Shown: piece by piece, positions 45,247-57,400 of the stretch
How positions within the stretch are numbered: position 1 is the stretch's first letter
Layout of the letters: each line of letters starts with the position of its first letter
Assembly: GCF_963676685.1 (NCBI RefSeq)
Contig: NC_092354.1
Coordinates: forward strand, 68,746,178-68,810,177
From: Mytilus edulis
Taxonomy: Eukaryota > Mollusca > Bivalvia > Mytilida > Mytilidae
Length of the DNA: 64,000 nt
Direction: 5' to 3'
Translations under genes and position numbers: made by a program
Notes under the pieces: model-generated
Seen by the model: the letters and a program-made list of their open reading frames with translations, nothing else
Database searches by the model: none
Told to the model about the DNA's origin: nothing

Positions 45247-45354
45247 AATAGTTATCCCACTCGGACTTGGTGTGTCAGTGTAAGATCACCCTCTGGACTC
45301 CGGCCATCGGGTTGATCTTACACTGACACACCGCATCATCGTGGGATAACTATT
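45247..45354. mobile_element. Hairpin MITE (108 bp)
   Basis: Nested arms: AATAGTTATCCCAC / GTGGGATAACTATT (14 bp, perfect) and GTGTGTCAGTGTAAGATCA / TGATCTTACACTGACACAC (19 bp, perfect). The loop is CCCTCTGGACTCCGGCCATC. Confidence 0.85.
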
Positions 45355-45454
45355 AAGGATCGTTTCACAGGATAACATGGTTATTTAAACTCACTTACAG
45401 TACCTTCTAATTAAGAATAGGCGTTAACTTTGACAAAAAATTAACACAATAGTT

Positions 45455-45535
45455 ATAGATACAATGGATAAGCGTTGATTCATGAAAAACAAACCATTCG
45501 CCCTCCGGGGATCAACGCTTATTCATTGTATCTAT
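45455..45535. mobile_element. Hairpin MITE (81 bp)
   Basis: 25-bp arms ATAGATACAATGGATAAGCG TTGAT and ATCAACGCTTATTCATTGTA TCTAT match at 24 of 25. The loop contains CGCCCTCCGGGG. Confidence 0.85.
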
Positions 45536-45539
45536 ATCA

Positions 45540-46870
45540 CATAATAATGTACAAGAATACTTAAAACAAGAAAAATATATACTCGAATTAACCAGTATTT
45601 ACTGGTTCTGTCTTAAATATAATTATGAAGACACTTCAGAGCGTCATACCTACAAAAAAATATCCAGATTTATGTAAATTTACCCGCTAACTTGCTCGTT
45701 AAAATTATAATTTAAAAATAAATCTGTTCCTTGTTTTTTTTTAAACCCCGGATTTTATAAATTTTTTATAGTTATCATATCAAAGTTTGTTGCAAATCTA
45801 CAACTTCCCAAGAAGAGTTTTTTTTTCTTGGTGGTGATATTACATTTCCTCCATCTACCTCTTTCCAATGCATACATGATTTGACTACTTCATATTTATC
45901 AGAAGTAAATTGAGTATGTTCTCTTGATTAAAGTGTATATCATTACTGAATATTATTATGTACTTGCAAGTAACTGGCATATGCATTTTTAACAGGTTCC
46001 CATTATACAAACACTGATAGGGGAATTGTATTAGTATGAATGACTGGAAAAAAACATACGCAATGTGTTTCACCATTAATAGGTTCAATTATACAATGAG
46101 TTTGTATCTTAACCCATGAGAGTTATGTTTGAGAGGTTTTAGGACTTTCCCAATTGATCTTCCTCTAAGTTCAGTATTTTTGTGATTTTATTTTTTAGAT
46201 GTTAGGATACATTGTATTTTAACTCATGAAATATATTTTTGAGAGGTGTTAGACGTTATGATACCATAATTACGTTTCTTCACAAGGATATTAACATTTT
46301 GATTTCAAAGTGATGTTTTAGGTCTAAATAAATGTTACGGCAATGTTTAAACATCCTGTTATTTACAAGGTATATAATACTGTACAGGAATATTTAAAAC
46401 AGGAAAACAATATGCTTGATATAACCCGTAGTTTATTGGTTGTGTCTTAAATGTTATTATAAAGACTTTATACCAACAAACAAATATCCAAATTTATGTA
46501 TATCTACCCGTTTACTTGCTCGTTAAAATTTTAATGGAAAAATAGATCTGTTTCTTATTTTGTTTAAAACCCTAACTTTATATCTTGTATAGTTATCATA
46601 CCAACATGTGTTGCAAATCTACAAATTCCCGTGTAGCGTTTCTTTTTCTTGGTGATTATATTATATTTGCTCAATCTCTCGCTTCCCAATGAATAAATGA
46701 TTTGACTACTTCACATTTCTTAGAAGTAAAGAGTATGCACTCTTGAATAAAGTTTAAATCATAACTGAATATCTTTATGTACTGCAAACACGGATAGAGG
46801 AATATAATTAGTATGAACGATAAAAAGGTTAACTGATACGATAAGTCTGTATCTTAACTCATGAGAGATA
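45540..46870. repeat. ~830-bp-period direct duplication leading into the palindrome array
   Basis: 45545-46130 and 46375-46870 align: TACCCGCTAACTTGCTCGTT / TACCCGTTTACTTGCTCGTT, AAATGATTTGACTACTTC-type and CTTAACCCATGAGAG / CTTAACTCATGAGAG. Each copy ends in one unit of the array that is amplified after 46840. Confidence 0.7.
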
Positions 46871-48135
46871 TGTTTGAGATATGCTATATTAGACCTTAAT
46901 ATACACCTTATATTACCTCATGAGAGATATGTTTTAAAGGTATTAGACCTTAAAATACACTGTATCTTAACTCATGAAAGATATGTTTGAGATGTTTTAG
47001 ACCTTAACAACACTGAATCATAACTAATGTGAGATGTGTTTGAGATGTATTAAACCTTTAGATACACTGTATCTTAATGCATGACAGATATGTTTTAGAT
47101 ATATCATACCTTAAAATACACTGTATCTTAACTCATGAAAGATACGTTTGAGAGGTACTAGACCTTAAGATACACTGTATCTTAGCTCATGACAGATATG
47201 TTTGAGTAGAAATAGACCTTAAAAACACTGTATCTTAACCCATGAGAGATATGTTTGAGAGGTTTGAGACCTTAATATACACTATATTTTAAACTCTTGA
47301 AATATATGTTTGAGAGGAATTAGACCGTACGATACACTGTATCTGAACTGATGAGAGATGTGTTTGAGAGGTATTATGCCTTTTAAGAAACACTGTATCT
47401 TAACTCATGAGAGATATGTTTGAGCGGTTTAAGACCGTAATATACACTGTATCTTAAACTCATGAAAGATATGTTTCAGAGGAATTAGACCTTACGATAC
47501 ACTGTATCTGAACTTATGAGAGATTTGTTTTAGAGGTATTATGCCTTTTAAGAAATATTGTATCTTAACTCATGAGAGATATGTTTGACCGGTGTTAGAC
47601 CGTAATATACACTGTATCTTAACTCATGAAAGATATGTTTGAGATGTATTAGATCTAACGATACACTGTATCTAAACTCATATGAGATATATGTTTGACG
47701 GGAATTAGACCTTAAAATGCACTGTATCTTAACTGATGAGAGATGTGTTTTAGTGTTACAAGACCTTAAGATAAACTGTATCTTAACTCGTGAGATATGT
47801 TTGAGAGAAATTTGACCTTAAGATATAATGTATCTAAACTCATAAAAGATGTGTTTGAGAGATAGTATAACTTAAGATACACTGTATCTCGACTTAAAAA
47901 AGTTATGTTTGAGAGATACACTGTATTTTAACCCAGGACAGATATGTTTGAGAGGTATTAGACCTTTAGATACACTGAATTATAATTCATGAGAGATATG
48001 CTTGAGGGGTATTAAACCTTACCATACACTGTATCTTAACTGATGAGGGATATGCTTGAGAGGTATTATACCTTTATATACAATGGATCTTAACTCATGA
48101 TATATATATTTGAGAGAAAGTAGACCTTACGATAA
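46840..48135 (+). repeat. Array of ~24 units of ~54 bp, each with a near-perfect palindrome
   Basis: Each unit reads approximately CTGTATCTTAACTCATGAGA, GATATGTTTGAGAGGTATTA, GACCTTAAGATACA. Where units join, TTAAGATACA and TGTATCTTAA flank a single C as an inverted repeat. Unit length varies 48-60 bp with point changes, and no long ORF crosses it. Isolated units lie at 46100-46140 and 46195-46260. Confidence 0.92.
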
Positions 48136-48393
48136 AAAATGTTGTGAAATCTTTAATTTTACAAACTATGTAACAAGACAAATCATCAAACACAGAACTT
48201 ATATGTGTAATTATATCCGCTGTCTATTCAACATTTAACAGTTACAAAACAGGGCATCGTTTTTAAAGCACTTTATAAAAAATGTATAGGACTTGTGATA
48301 ATGATAATTAGAACATATTCGGGGTTATCTATGACATAGATAGCTTCGTTCTCATCCTATATGGAGTTTACTTATCCCATATATATCACATTA

Positions 48394-48620
48394 TGTCACT
48401 AGCACACTGTGTAACTAATTTATCTTACCGACTTTCTTAACGTGTGGCATTTAAACTAGTTGCCTATCAAAATCATTAATTCCTCAATATAAAGAACCTA
48501 CTTCCATTGGTTTATACCAAAACAAATGCCAACATTATCAATTTGTTAGCTTTTAGTGTGTTTTCTGCATTTTTATTCAATTGGTCATCATCGATGTTTT
48601 TATTCTTTTGTCCAGGCGAA
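48394..48620. repeat. Repeat shared with 19497-19790
   Basis: It starts GTCACTAGCACACTGTGTAA C, then CTTACCGACT, TTGCCTATCAAAA, CTACTTCCATTGG and CAAATGCCAAC. The left hairpin arm is missing here. Confidence 0.65.
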
Positions 48621-49000
48621 ACGTAGGCCTACCTACTCCGTGTTAAATATACTGTCATTCTTAGAAATCATAGAAGGTTAGATAATCCAAAACATTTAAC
48701 CAACTCATTGTCAATATTAATGGGGATGACTTAAAATTTACCCGAATGAATCCTAAGTGTAATAGCTTCCTGTAGGGTTAAACTTTTCCATTTGTAAATT
48801 CTTATAAGAAATGCAAGCTCTGGAAGAGACATATATTCTACAGTTATGCTGATCACATAATTATACATTAGTATTCCCAACCTTAGTTAAACAATTAAAC
48901 TATCGATACCACTTGTTTATGATACCTTTAACACTGTGAATGCAACCTTCAGTGATATTGTATATACGGAATAATTTTGTTTTCTTTGTATAAATTTTAG

Positions 49001-49129
49001 GCGGAGGCATGATTAACGAATGCGCAAGTAATCGTAGTCCGTGTCTTAATGGTGGATATTGTCTGAACGTTACATATCATTTTATATGTTATTGTCTACC
49101 TGATTACACTGGTGAAAGATGTCAGACGA
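49001..49129 (+). CDS. EGF exon of the plus-strand gene
   Basis: 129 bases, symmetric phase 1-1, with an NVT glycosylation site inside the domain. The C-C-C-CxC-C spacing is canonical, with two extra residues between C1 and C2. Confidence 0.9.
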
Positions 49130-49975
49130 GTAAGCTTGTTATTCATTGTTTAAAGTCTGTAGCAAAACTGCCTTAGTGTAGTGTTTTTTCTACGAACTGT
49201 TGTTTTCATAGAAAGATAAAAAGAGGGAACTACATCACATAAAAAGTAAAATCACAAAAATACTGAACTTAGAGGAAAATCAATTCGGAACGTACATAAT
49301 CACATGGCAAAATCAAATAACAAAACGCATCGAAAACGAAAGAACTATCATATTCCTGAATTGGTACAGGCATTTTCAAATTTAGAAAATGGTGGATTAA
49401 ACCTGGTTTTATAGATTAAATATCTTACGGAAAAAGTAACACTTTATTTCATTGGTTTATTTGCAGTCTAAAAAGAAAAGAAGTAAAAAAAAACCAATAA
49501 ATTAACTGCAAATTGCAAACTTTAACCAACAGCTTAAATTAGGTAACGACAAATTAGTCCTGGTGCCGAATTTTAAAATCCTGTCATAGTGAAAGTCTCT
49601 CATTACGATTATAATTTTACTTTATATCTCTCTTTTATGTTTTGCCTAAATCATAAAAGTAAAAAAAAGAAACACTGTCAAAGGTTAGATTGAGCAGACA
49701 CAGATATATTGAAACGTGTCTCAAACATTAAAACATTACACATGCCGCCTTATGGAGCATACCCAAAGCTGTATACTTATATGAATCAAACCTCAAAGTG
49801 CAATAAATCACGCATGGTCTCGTTTGTATATCCAGTTCAAAGTTAAGTTCATGAAATAACTAGTAATCTTGTTTATTCCATCTTTCTGACCCTTTTTTAT
49901 ACATTTGACATTTATTTTTTAATTACAGATAATCAAAAAATAACAAATGTAATCAAACATACTTATGATTGCTGA
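49001..49975 (+). CDS. EGF-domain protein gene, 3' part (2 exons)
   Basis: Exon 49001-49129 (acceptor TATAAATTTTAG, donor ACGA|GTAAGC, phase 1-1) encodes GGGMINECASNRSPCLNGGY, CLNVTYHFICYCLPDYTGER and CQT. This is an EGF domain with six cysteines, an NINEC-like start and 'GERC'. The next exon, 49929-49975, follows a strong acceptor (TTTTTTAATTACAG) in the right phase. It reads N-NQKITNVIKHTYDC-stop, with AATAAA 13 bases later. The gene is on the opposite strand from the 14-28-kb EGF/Ig gene, with the same exon architecture. Upstream exons, including the start, were not found. Probably secreted. Confidence 0.75.
49225..49440. repeat. Family-B repeat, in the EGF gene intron
   Basis: AAATCACAAAAATACTGAAC, TAGAGGAAAATCAATTCGGA, ATGGCAAAATCAAA, ATCATATTCCTGAATTGGTA and GGTGGATTAAACCTGGTTTT. 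Confidence 0.8.
49929..49975 (+). CDS. Probable terminal exon of the plus-strand EGF gene
   Basis: AT completes Asn with the A of the previous exon, followed by 14 codons and TGA at 49973-49975. Polypyrimidine tract, phase, stop and poly(A) signal agree; homology is untested. Confidence 0.5.
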
Positions 49976-49988
49976 GATCGAATATGTT

Positions 49989-49994
49989 AATAAA
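49989..49994 (+). promoter_or_regulatory. Poly(A) signal of the plus-strand EGF gene
   Basis: AATAAA, 13 bases after the stop codon. Confidence 0.45.
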
Positions 49995-50639
49995 ATCATA
50001 GGGTGGGCTTAACAATGTTGACAAAAAAAAAGAGAAACATCAGAGCAAATGTGTTATAAATGAAATTGAGCCACCAATGAAAATATCTTACGGAAAAAAG
50101 AAACACTTTATAAATTGAATGCGTCAGATGCGCTTTTCTGGATTTACGGTCGTTATACACTAACAAACATGAGCCAAGGGGTATTGGTACCTGAACTTGG
50201 GAACTGTGTTACCTGGTCAAATATAAGGCATATGACAAGCATGATAATATTCTACAATTAGAATTTGTTAATGCTATGTCGTCATTCTCCTCGTATATTT
50301 AATGAGTTTTCCTCAGTTTTGGTTTGTGAATCGGATTTGATTTTTTCTATCGATTAATGAGTTTTGAACATCAGTATACTACTGTTGCCTTTATTTAATG
50401 ACTTGCTAACAGTTTTCAATTCAATTTAGGATATTAATATCACATGCTCGGCAGCAGTAGGATGAAAAATTAATACCCACAGAAAGCTTTCAAAAAAATA
50501 TATAATATTAAAAAGACATGTTATAATTATGTACTTTTTTATGTGACATATATATTTCACAGAAATTGATTTTTTTCCCATATCCTTTGTTTTTGATCAC
50601 TCTTTCCTATGGTCATTGATTGAATAATTGATTGTTGGT

Positions 50640-51125
50640 TGCTTAACGTTTAGTGGCAAATATTTTTTGCATGTTCAGGACGAGAACAAATTAACAATAA
50701 AAACAATAGGTGGGTCCTGTAATAGAGGTCGTTCGGAATCAAGATTTGGGTAAAATAAGATTGCCAATCGAAAATAAGTGTATATTGGATAGGGAAGAAA
50801 TTCAAAGAGTTGTTGCAAGTGTTCTTAACGTGCAGACAACATGGCACTCTCTCTACACGAGGTATCGGATTTAACGTACCCATTCTGACCGGACGTTACA
50901 GCGTACTTGATACATCCCGCACAGCCAAAAGGACGCCTCATTTTGGCAAGGGTTTAACTGCCGGTCGAAAGAAGACCTATAGTGACCATGTTTATATTCT
51001 CCAGTCACCCTTGATGATTATAATCATTGGAGAAATGGAACTAAAAAATAAAGAACATCACCGTCTTAAACGTCCGTTTGGAGTGGTAAACATTTCTTGT
51101 CAAAGAAGCAGAAACTACAAAAAGT
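50640..51125. repeat. Dispersed repeat shared with 53105-53285
   Basis: ACTGCCGGTCGAAAGAAGAC, CTATAGTGACCATGTTTATA and TTCTCCAGT match the plus-strand 53175-53225 segment (ACTGCCGAACGGAAGAAAAC, TGTAGTGACCATATTTCTAT, CTCCAGT). The ORFs in both strands here are likely retroelement debris. Confidence 0.5.
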
Positions 51126-51630
51126 AATATATGGGGCATCGCTAATGATAATATCTTTTTTTGTTTCATTTTATTTGCATCATGCATCTTTATTTGAAAG
51201 AGATATTGAGTAAAAAGCAAAGAAACAGTAAATATTACATGTTAGACCGGACGTTTTGAAACTCATGAACAAACATTGTTTAAAAATATCTATTGAATTG
51301 TAAATAGTTATATTCATTTTATATCGAAACATATTAACACATGATTAATGTTAAATACAGAGAGAAAAATGAATTTAAGCTCGATATGACAAAAAAAACA
51401 TGCGATAAGCGTCAATATAACAACGATAAAACCGTTTAACTCGAATAGGAAGGAATCAAAAAGAATAGAAAGGGAATTAACAAACAAAAAAAAAGAAAAA
51501 CACAGGAAATTAAGTAATTTGTTTCACATCAGACTACATTTTATCAAAACGTATTAGTTTGAATATTCCTTTGTCATCTCTATATTCTGAAAATCAAGCT
51601 GTTTACATAAAAGACAATTATAACCAATCA

Positions 51631-51738
51631 CCGGCGCAGAGTTCATATCCGTTCCATACATACTCCGCAATACTGCACTTAATATGAGTGTAGTGTAACA
51701 AAGTATTGAACGGAATGGATATGTGATCTCTGCGCCGG
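51631..51738. mobile_element. Hairpin MITE (~108 bp)
   Basis: CCGGCGCAGAG at the left and CTCTGCGCCGG at the right are perfect inverted ends. Inner TCATATCCGTTCCATAC pairs with GTATTGAACGGAATGGATATG with a small offset. Confidence 0.8.
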
Positions 51739-51739
51739 A

Positions 51740-52390
51740 GATTGAATGATAACACGACTGGAAATATCAGCAGTTCCTAACCTATAAGTTACACCCGCCA
51801 TATTCCCTATATATATTAATAAGTCATTTATTGATAGCAAGATTCTATACACCAATAACTTTTCTAACCATGCAACACAAATTTAAAATAACAACCGAAA
51901 TATTTAAGTTCTGTCAATCGTTTCCCACAACACAGATCATAGAAAAACAAGTAGCATTAAATACACTAATTGGTAAAATAAAAAAAGACACTCACACTTT
52001 TAAAACATACCAATGGATGTTCCGGAAAAATCACCTGTTCCTGATACACTATTTTCACCCGACCTGCACATTGGTGCAACGAATATGGGTCTCTTTCGAA
52101 GATGTTACAACCTAGATAAACAAGGATGGATTACACATTCGAAAATCAGATTTTATATGTGAAAATCCATGACAAGAATATTTCATAACAGATAAACAAA
52201 TGGCATTGGTATATGAGCGACTTTCGACAAAATGTATAAAACTTTACTTTTAACGAACTTAATTCTAAGCAGCAGTCTTTTAATAGCCTTTGTACAAACT
52301 ATTGATAAGTTTTATAGAAATAATCGAAGATCTGTCATTAGCAGTACCTTCTGCAAATGACGAAAACATTGTAATATGACATTTGTATAT
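51740..52390. other. Unassigned; two overlapping short ORFs
   Basis: 51831-52115 (+) and, in another frame, 52013-52156 (MDVPEKSPVPDTLFSPDLHI …). The latter has protein-like composition, but no family is recognised and no splice partner is visible. Confidence 0.25.
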
Positions 52391-52394
52391 AAAT

Positions 52395-52575
52395 ATAAAA
52401 TTGAGAATTAACACGGGGAATGCGTCAAACAGACAACAACCAGAACCTAAGAGCAGAAAACAGCCGAAGGCCACCAATGAGTCTTCAACACAGCGAAAAA
52501 CCTCGGCCCCGGAGGAGGGCTTCAGCTGGCCCCTAAACAATAATGTATACAAGTTCAACGAAAATTGACGTAATA
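52395..52575. repeat. Family-C SINE-like repeat, inverted, full
   Basis: AAAATTGAGAATTAACACGG, GTCAAACAGACAACAACCAG, GAAGGCCACCAATGAGTCTT and GCTGGCCCCTAAACAATAAT, the reverse complement of the 2815-3006 type. It explains the ORFs on both strands. Confidence 0.85.
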
Positions 52576-52744
52576 CTGAACTTCGAAACATAGAAATGTA
52601 TCAAAATTTGTAAAAAAAAATTACAAGAATAACGCGCGCGCTAGGTTTAAGTATCATACCATCATAAAATATACGGGAAGAACAGAACATGTATTATGGC
52701 AACAACTAATTTTAGAATACATATATTTATTTTCGATGCAAACG

Positions 52745-53100
52745 ACCTAAACGTAAAATATGCCTTCATGTTGATTTATATTTACGAATAATGTCCTTGT
52801 ACCGATGATAAAATTTGGTAAATGTTTTGACAAGTTTGTGATATCGACCATTAGATGGTGATAAGGTAACGTTACCATCTAAAAATGGATAAATAACAAC
52901 TTTGAAGAGAAAAACCATCTTTCGGTATTAAGCTTCCAGTGAAAAATATAAAGATATAAAGAATCAGAAAGGGGCAGTGTTCATTGTTAATATTAGCTTT
53001 TTAAGTAAGTTAAGCAGGATAAATCTCTGTAGTGTGCATATTGAAGTCGTCATTATTAAGAGGCATTATATCATCCAAATATCTGCAACTGGAAAATGAT
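52745..53100 (-). pseudogene. Dead reverse-transcriptase fragment (same family as 58155-59092)
   Basis: On the minus strand: C-R-Y-L-D-D-I-M-P-L-N-N-D-D-F … EIYPA-stop … NNEHCPFL, then the CATTTACCAAATTTTATC-type 3' part. It retains the YLDD catalytic box, but in-frame stops interrupt it. It aligns with the element at 58.2-59.1 kb for over 300 bp. Confidence 0.75.
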
Positions 53101-53871
53101 GGTTAATTGGACAGGGACAATAATTTGTCTTGCAACAGGCCACGAACCCATCAAAGAACTGTTGTAATGATTTTACTGCCGAACGGAAGAAAACCTGTAG
53201 TGACCATATTTCTATCTCCAGTAACACGTTGACGACAAGTGTAAAATATTGCTGTGGGTGCCCAATTTGCCGTGTAAAGAACAATCAATATTGAAGATTG
53301 TGTCCATAATGAAGACTTGTATTTTTTGCTACATTATTTGATAGTTTATATAGACACTACAGTCAGTATACAAAACCTTCGTCATAATATTGACACAACT
53401 CGACAAGAATAACATATAACATGGTACTTTAATTAATGAGTTTTCCATACAAAGACTTCATAATAAGATATCATTAGATTAAATAAGTTGCATGAATATC
53501 AGCAGCGCATATTTGCCATTTTCCACAATATAAGGAAAACTAGCAAGCTGAACAAATTGAGCAGAAATACCAGGTACCATATAGTATACTCGACCTAACT
53601 TGCCAACTGTCAATCAACCAAAATATATACACGTATATCAAGTGTAGTCGTATCTTCATTAAAAAGTAATGCCAGAGAGCACAAGGCAGGACCGTTCAAC
53701 TAAAATAAATCAATTTGGGCAAACATATGTTTTAGCCTTTCAGTATAGCATACTGACCGGGAATATATACTTTTTTTTACAATTTTTTGTGAATTTTACA
53801 TTTTTTTTTTAATGAAATTCAATATCAGCGCTCAAACTGCGTATTTTCATTGAAATGTATGGGGAAAAACT

Positions 53872-54445
53872 CAGTTTCTAACCGTTTTCAATTATCCATC
53901 ATCGGAGAACAACAACACTTATGACTAAACTAACTATATGGAAGTCTAGTACTATGTAGGTGTAAAAAATAATGAAAATAAAAATTTTGGTATCTTTTTT
54001 ATTTTTTTTCCAAAAATAGGGTAAAAAAAGGCTAAAATAAGGAAAATTGAGTAAATTGAGAAAAACCAGTTTCTAACCGTTTTCAATTATCTATCACCGG
54101 AGAAAAAAACAACACTTATGACTAAACTACCTATATGGCAGTCTAGTACTATATTGGTGTAAAAAATAATGGAAATAAAACTTGTGTATCTTTTTTTTTT
54201 CAGAATAAGGTATAAAAAAATGCAAAAATAGAGAAAATTGTAAAATTTGAGAAAAGCCAGTTTCTACCTGTTTTCAATTATCCATCACCAGAGGAAAACA
54301 ACACTTATGACTAAACTACTTATATGGAAGTCTAGTACTATGTTCGTTTAAAAAATAATTTGAAATACAATTGTTGGTATCTTTTTTACTCTTTTTCAAA
54401 AAAAAAGTAAAAAAATGCAAAATATAGAGAAAATTGTAAAATTGA
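53872..54445 (+). repeat. Three tandem ~193-bp units
   Basis: Units start at 53872, 54067 and 54258 with CAGTTTCTAACCGTTTTCAA. Each continues CACTTATGACTAAACTA, ATATGG(A/C)AGTCTAGTACTAT and ends in poly-T/A stretches. No coding. Confidence 0.9.
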
Positions 54446-54449
54446 GAAA

Positions 54450-57400
54450 ATTATGCTTTGCCAAACCAAAATAGTATTACATGGATAAGGTTGCAAAATA
54501 CCATATACTTTTGCATCTTTATTGTATTTATCATGTTTAACTGATATGTTTTGATGAAGAAAAAAAAGAAAAAAAAGTGTAGTCTTGTCTCCACTTTGTT
54601 CATTTGGTTGCCATAGCAACCATAAAATGTACACTATTCATTGCCTGTTGGCTTCCTGTGTACAAATTTTCACCATGAAAGTACTTAGTTGGAAGATGTA
54701 AGTAAAGTCTCATTGAATTGGCCTGTAGATCAAAAGTCAATGCCACAGATACCTACAAAACAATTCTTGCTGTACTTTGACATTTGACCTCATAGTAAAA
54801 AGATTTTTTTTCACACTTTTGTGTCGGGAGCATGATCTGTTTGCCCTGTGACAAAATCGTTTCATATTTGGCACATATATGCAGCACCTCAAGACAATGT
54901 GTTGTGTTCCCCAAATCTATCTCAACCTTCCTTTTGGGGTATTGGACCTTCTTACTAAATATCATAGAAATCCATTCATTCAAACTAAAGTTCTTTTCCG
55001 GAAACCAATGTGTCTTCAGACGACAATAATGATGACATCAAACCATTATACGATCCCCCCAAAAAAATTGCGGTAGTATAAAAACTGATTAGATCCTCAT
55101 TTCTTAACCTAATATATTCTGAACTGCCAACTGGCATGACCATTATGACCATAGATCTTGTCCATTTAATTAATTTTTTTTGAGGGACAGGATTTCAAAT
55201 CATTTTCCAAGGGCAACTTTAGGTAGAGGACGGACACCATGAGAATACATTAGTACATGTACGTATATACTTGATAGTGACAAAATCTACAAATAAGCAT
55301 GCTCTTGCTTTTAGCAAAATCAAATATGATATGCAGAGTGGTTTAGTTCTTTATTGAAGGCTGTACCTATTACTATAAACTTTTACATTGTATGGTCTCT
55401 TAATGGAGAGTCGTCTCATTACAATCATACTATATCTTCTGATTTTTATTGTGTTTCATAGCAGTTTCTTCGAAATCTTTGGAAATGTAAGCACTGTTTA
55501 TCTTCATCAATTGGTTTGTATAAAAGTCAGAATATGACAATAGAGAATTATTCCCAAACGTCACAATGCGTATGGCGTAAAGAGAACTGTGATAGGTACA
55601 TGTAGCCGTGAAATTGTCAATCATATCAAATCTTCTTTGTTAATAAGACGGATAACTTGGCCTGATTAAATGTGACATATACTTAGTTAACATAACAATT
55701 AGTTTATCATGTTTATTCAATCGATAAATTTTGAACAAATGCATGTACTGCACAAAACAAAAAATAACAAGGGCATACCACAATGGTACTTATATTAAAG
55801 AAGTTAATTCTTCTTGTTGCACATATTTCTGAATAGCACAGAAATATTAACACAATTATTTTGAAAAATACAACTTTTGACTTTTTATTCCTTTTAACAG
55901 ATTTGTTCTAATTTAAGTTTTGTACTAAATGTTAAAAGTTTGAAATCCTTATATCATGTAAATGATGTGTCTAGATTTAGTTTTTTTAGGAAATGAAGGA
56001 CAAAAAACAACAAATTTAAGAAACAAAAGTATTGCCGTCCCAAAAGATCCCATCTAAATAGTGGATTAAGAATCTAATTATCTTAAGATATGATTTACAA
56101 GTTTGATTTTTTCAAATAATTATGCAATAACCAATTTACAATATATGTGTCTTTTATATGTCATAAGGCCAAAAAATATAGGTATATGTTTTTGTAGTTA
56201 TCAAAAGTACAGAAAATTTAAATTTGATTCTCATAATTTAAAAAGTAACAATTTGCTCCTGCTTTTTTAACAAATTAAGCTTACTGTTTACATGTATATC
56301 TTACATTAACATATATGACTATCCTGATAATTGTAGGATTGTCTTTACTTTTATAAATTGTGACTTGGATGGAGAGTTGTATCATTGACACTCATACCAC
56401 AACTTCTTATAAATGTATCTATTCTACATGTATATACACATGATCCAAATGTATTCATTTGTAGTTGCTTACATTCATTTTTGTACATGTACATATTAAT
56501 GATAAGCATAATAAATAAGATGACAGACATGTATAGTATGTTGTGTATATGGAGGATAGTTGTACATGTTATTTTCTCATTGGCAATCATCATTATCATA
56601 CCACATCTTCTTATTTTTGTAACTTTTGAGTCTAATGGTTTTAATTGTTTTTAATTTTATATATATATTATTATCCTATTCAAATAATGGTTGAACATGA
56701 TAAATAAAATTGTATGAAATTGCATTCAGTACATATCATGCATTTGCAGATAATAATTTCCCATTGTAACTCAAAATGGGGGAAAGGGGGGCTTTATTGA
56801 AATAATAGAACAGGCCTCATGATTATCAGTTGGTAAATGACTTCTAGTTTTCAAAATAAAGCAGCATCAAACAACAATGTGTCTGGAAAGTTCTGACAGG
56901 AATTTGATTTTAATTCCATTTTATACTAGTATAATAGTCCCAGGTTTGATTGATGCCTTTTTGTATCAATTTATCCCAGAAATAATTTCAAGCTTCCATC
57001 ATTTAAACTATTACCTGTTCCAACTGGTATAACTGTCGCAATTAATTATTTTATACACTATAACTATCATCTGGTTCAAAGTGATCCGCCTTTCCAGTTT
57101 TCGAGATACCCAAAATTATGGCATTCAGATCGTTCGTTGGTGTCCATAATATACCATGTACTGTTTTAATGTGGGAGCAAACTATGATCCCAGGCAGCTG
57201 AATCATCAAAAACTACTCACGGATGGCTTTAAATTCCTCATTTTCCTCATTTCCAGCAAATAATACAATAATTTTAGTCTTACAAATAATCCTCATTCCT
57301 GTACAGAATTTGTAACTGCCTCTAACAATGTGTCCAGGAATTGATCATCACCCGTACATGCATGCAACATTCGCCTGATGAGGGAAATAAGTTTCCCCAA

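Noticed and set aside
46840..48135. Resemblance of the regular repeat-spacer pattern to a CRISPR array
   Set aside because: The host is eukaryotic, the spacers are not unique, and repeat and spacer are both parts of one degenerate tandem unit.
49001..49129. Treating this EGF exon as part of the 14-28-kb EGF/Ig gene
   Set aside because: It is on the opposite strand and about 20 kb away, with its own terminal exon and poly(A) signal.
52280..52591. ORFs on both strands, one proline/glutamine-rich
   Set aside because: This is an inverted copy of the family-C SINE-like repeat.
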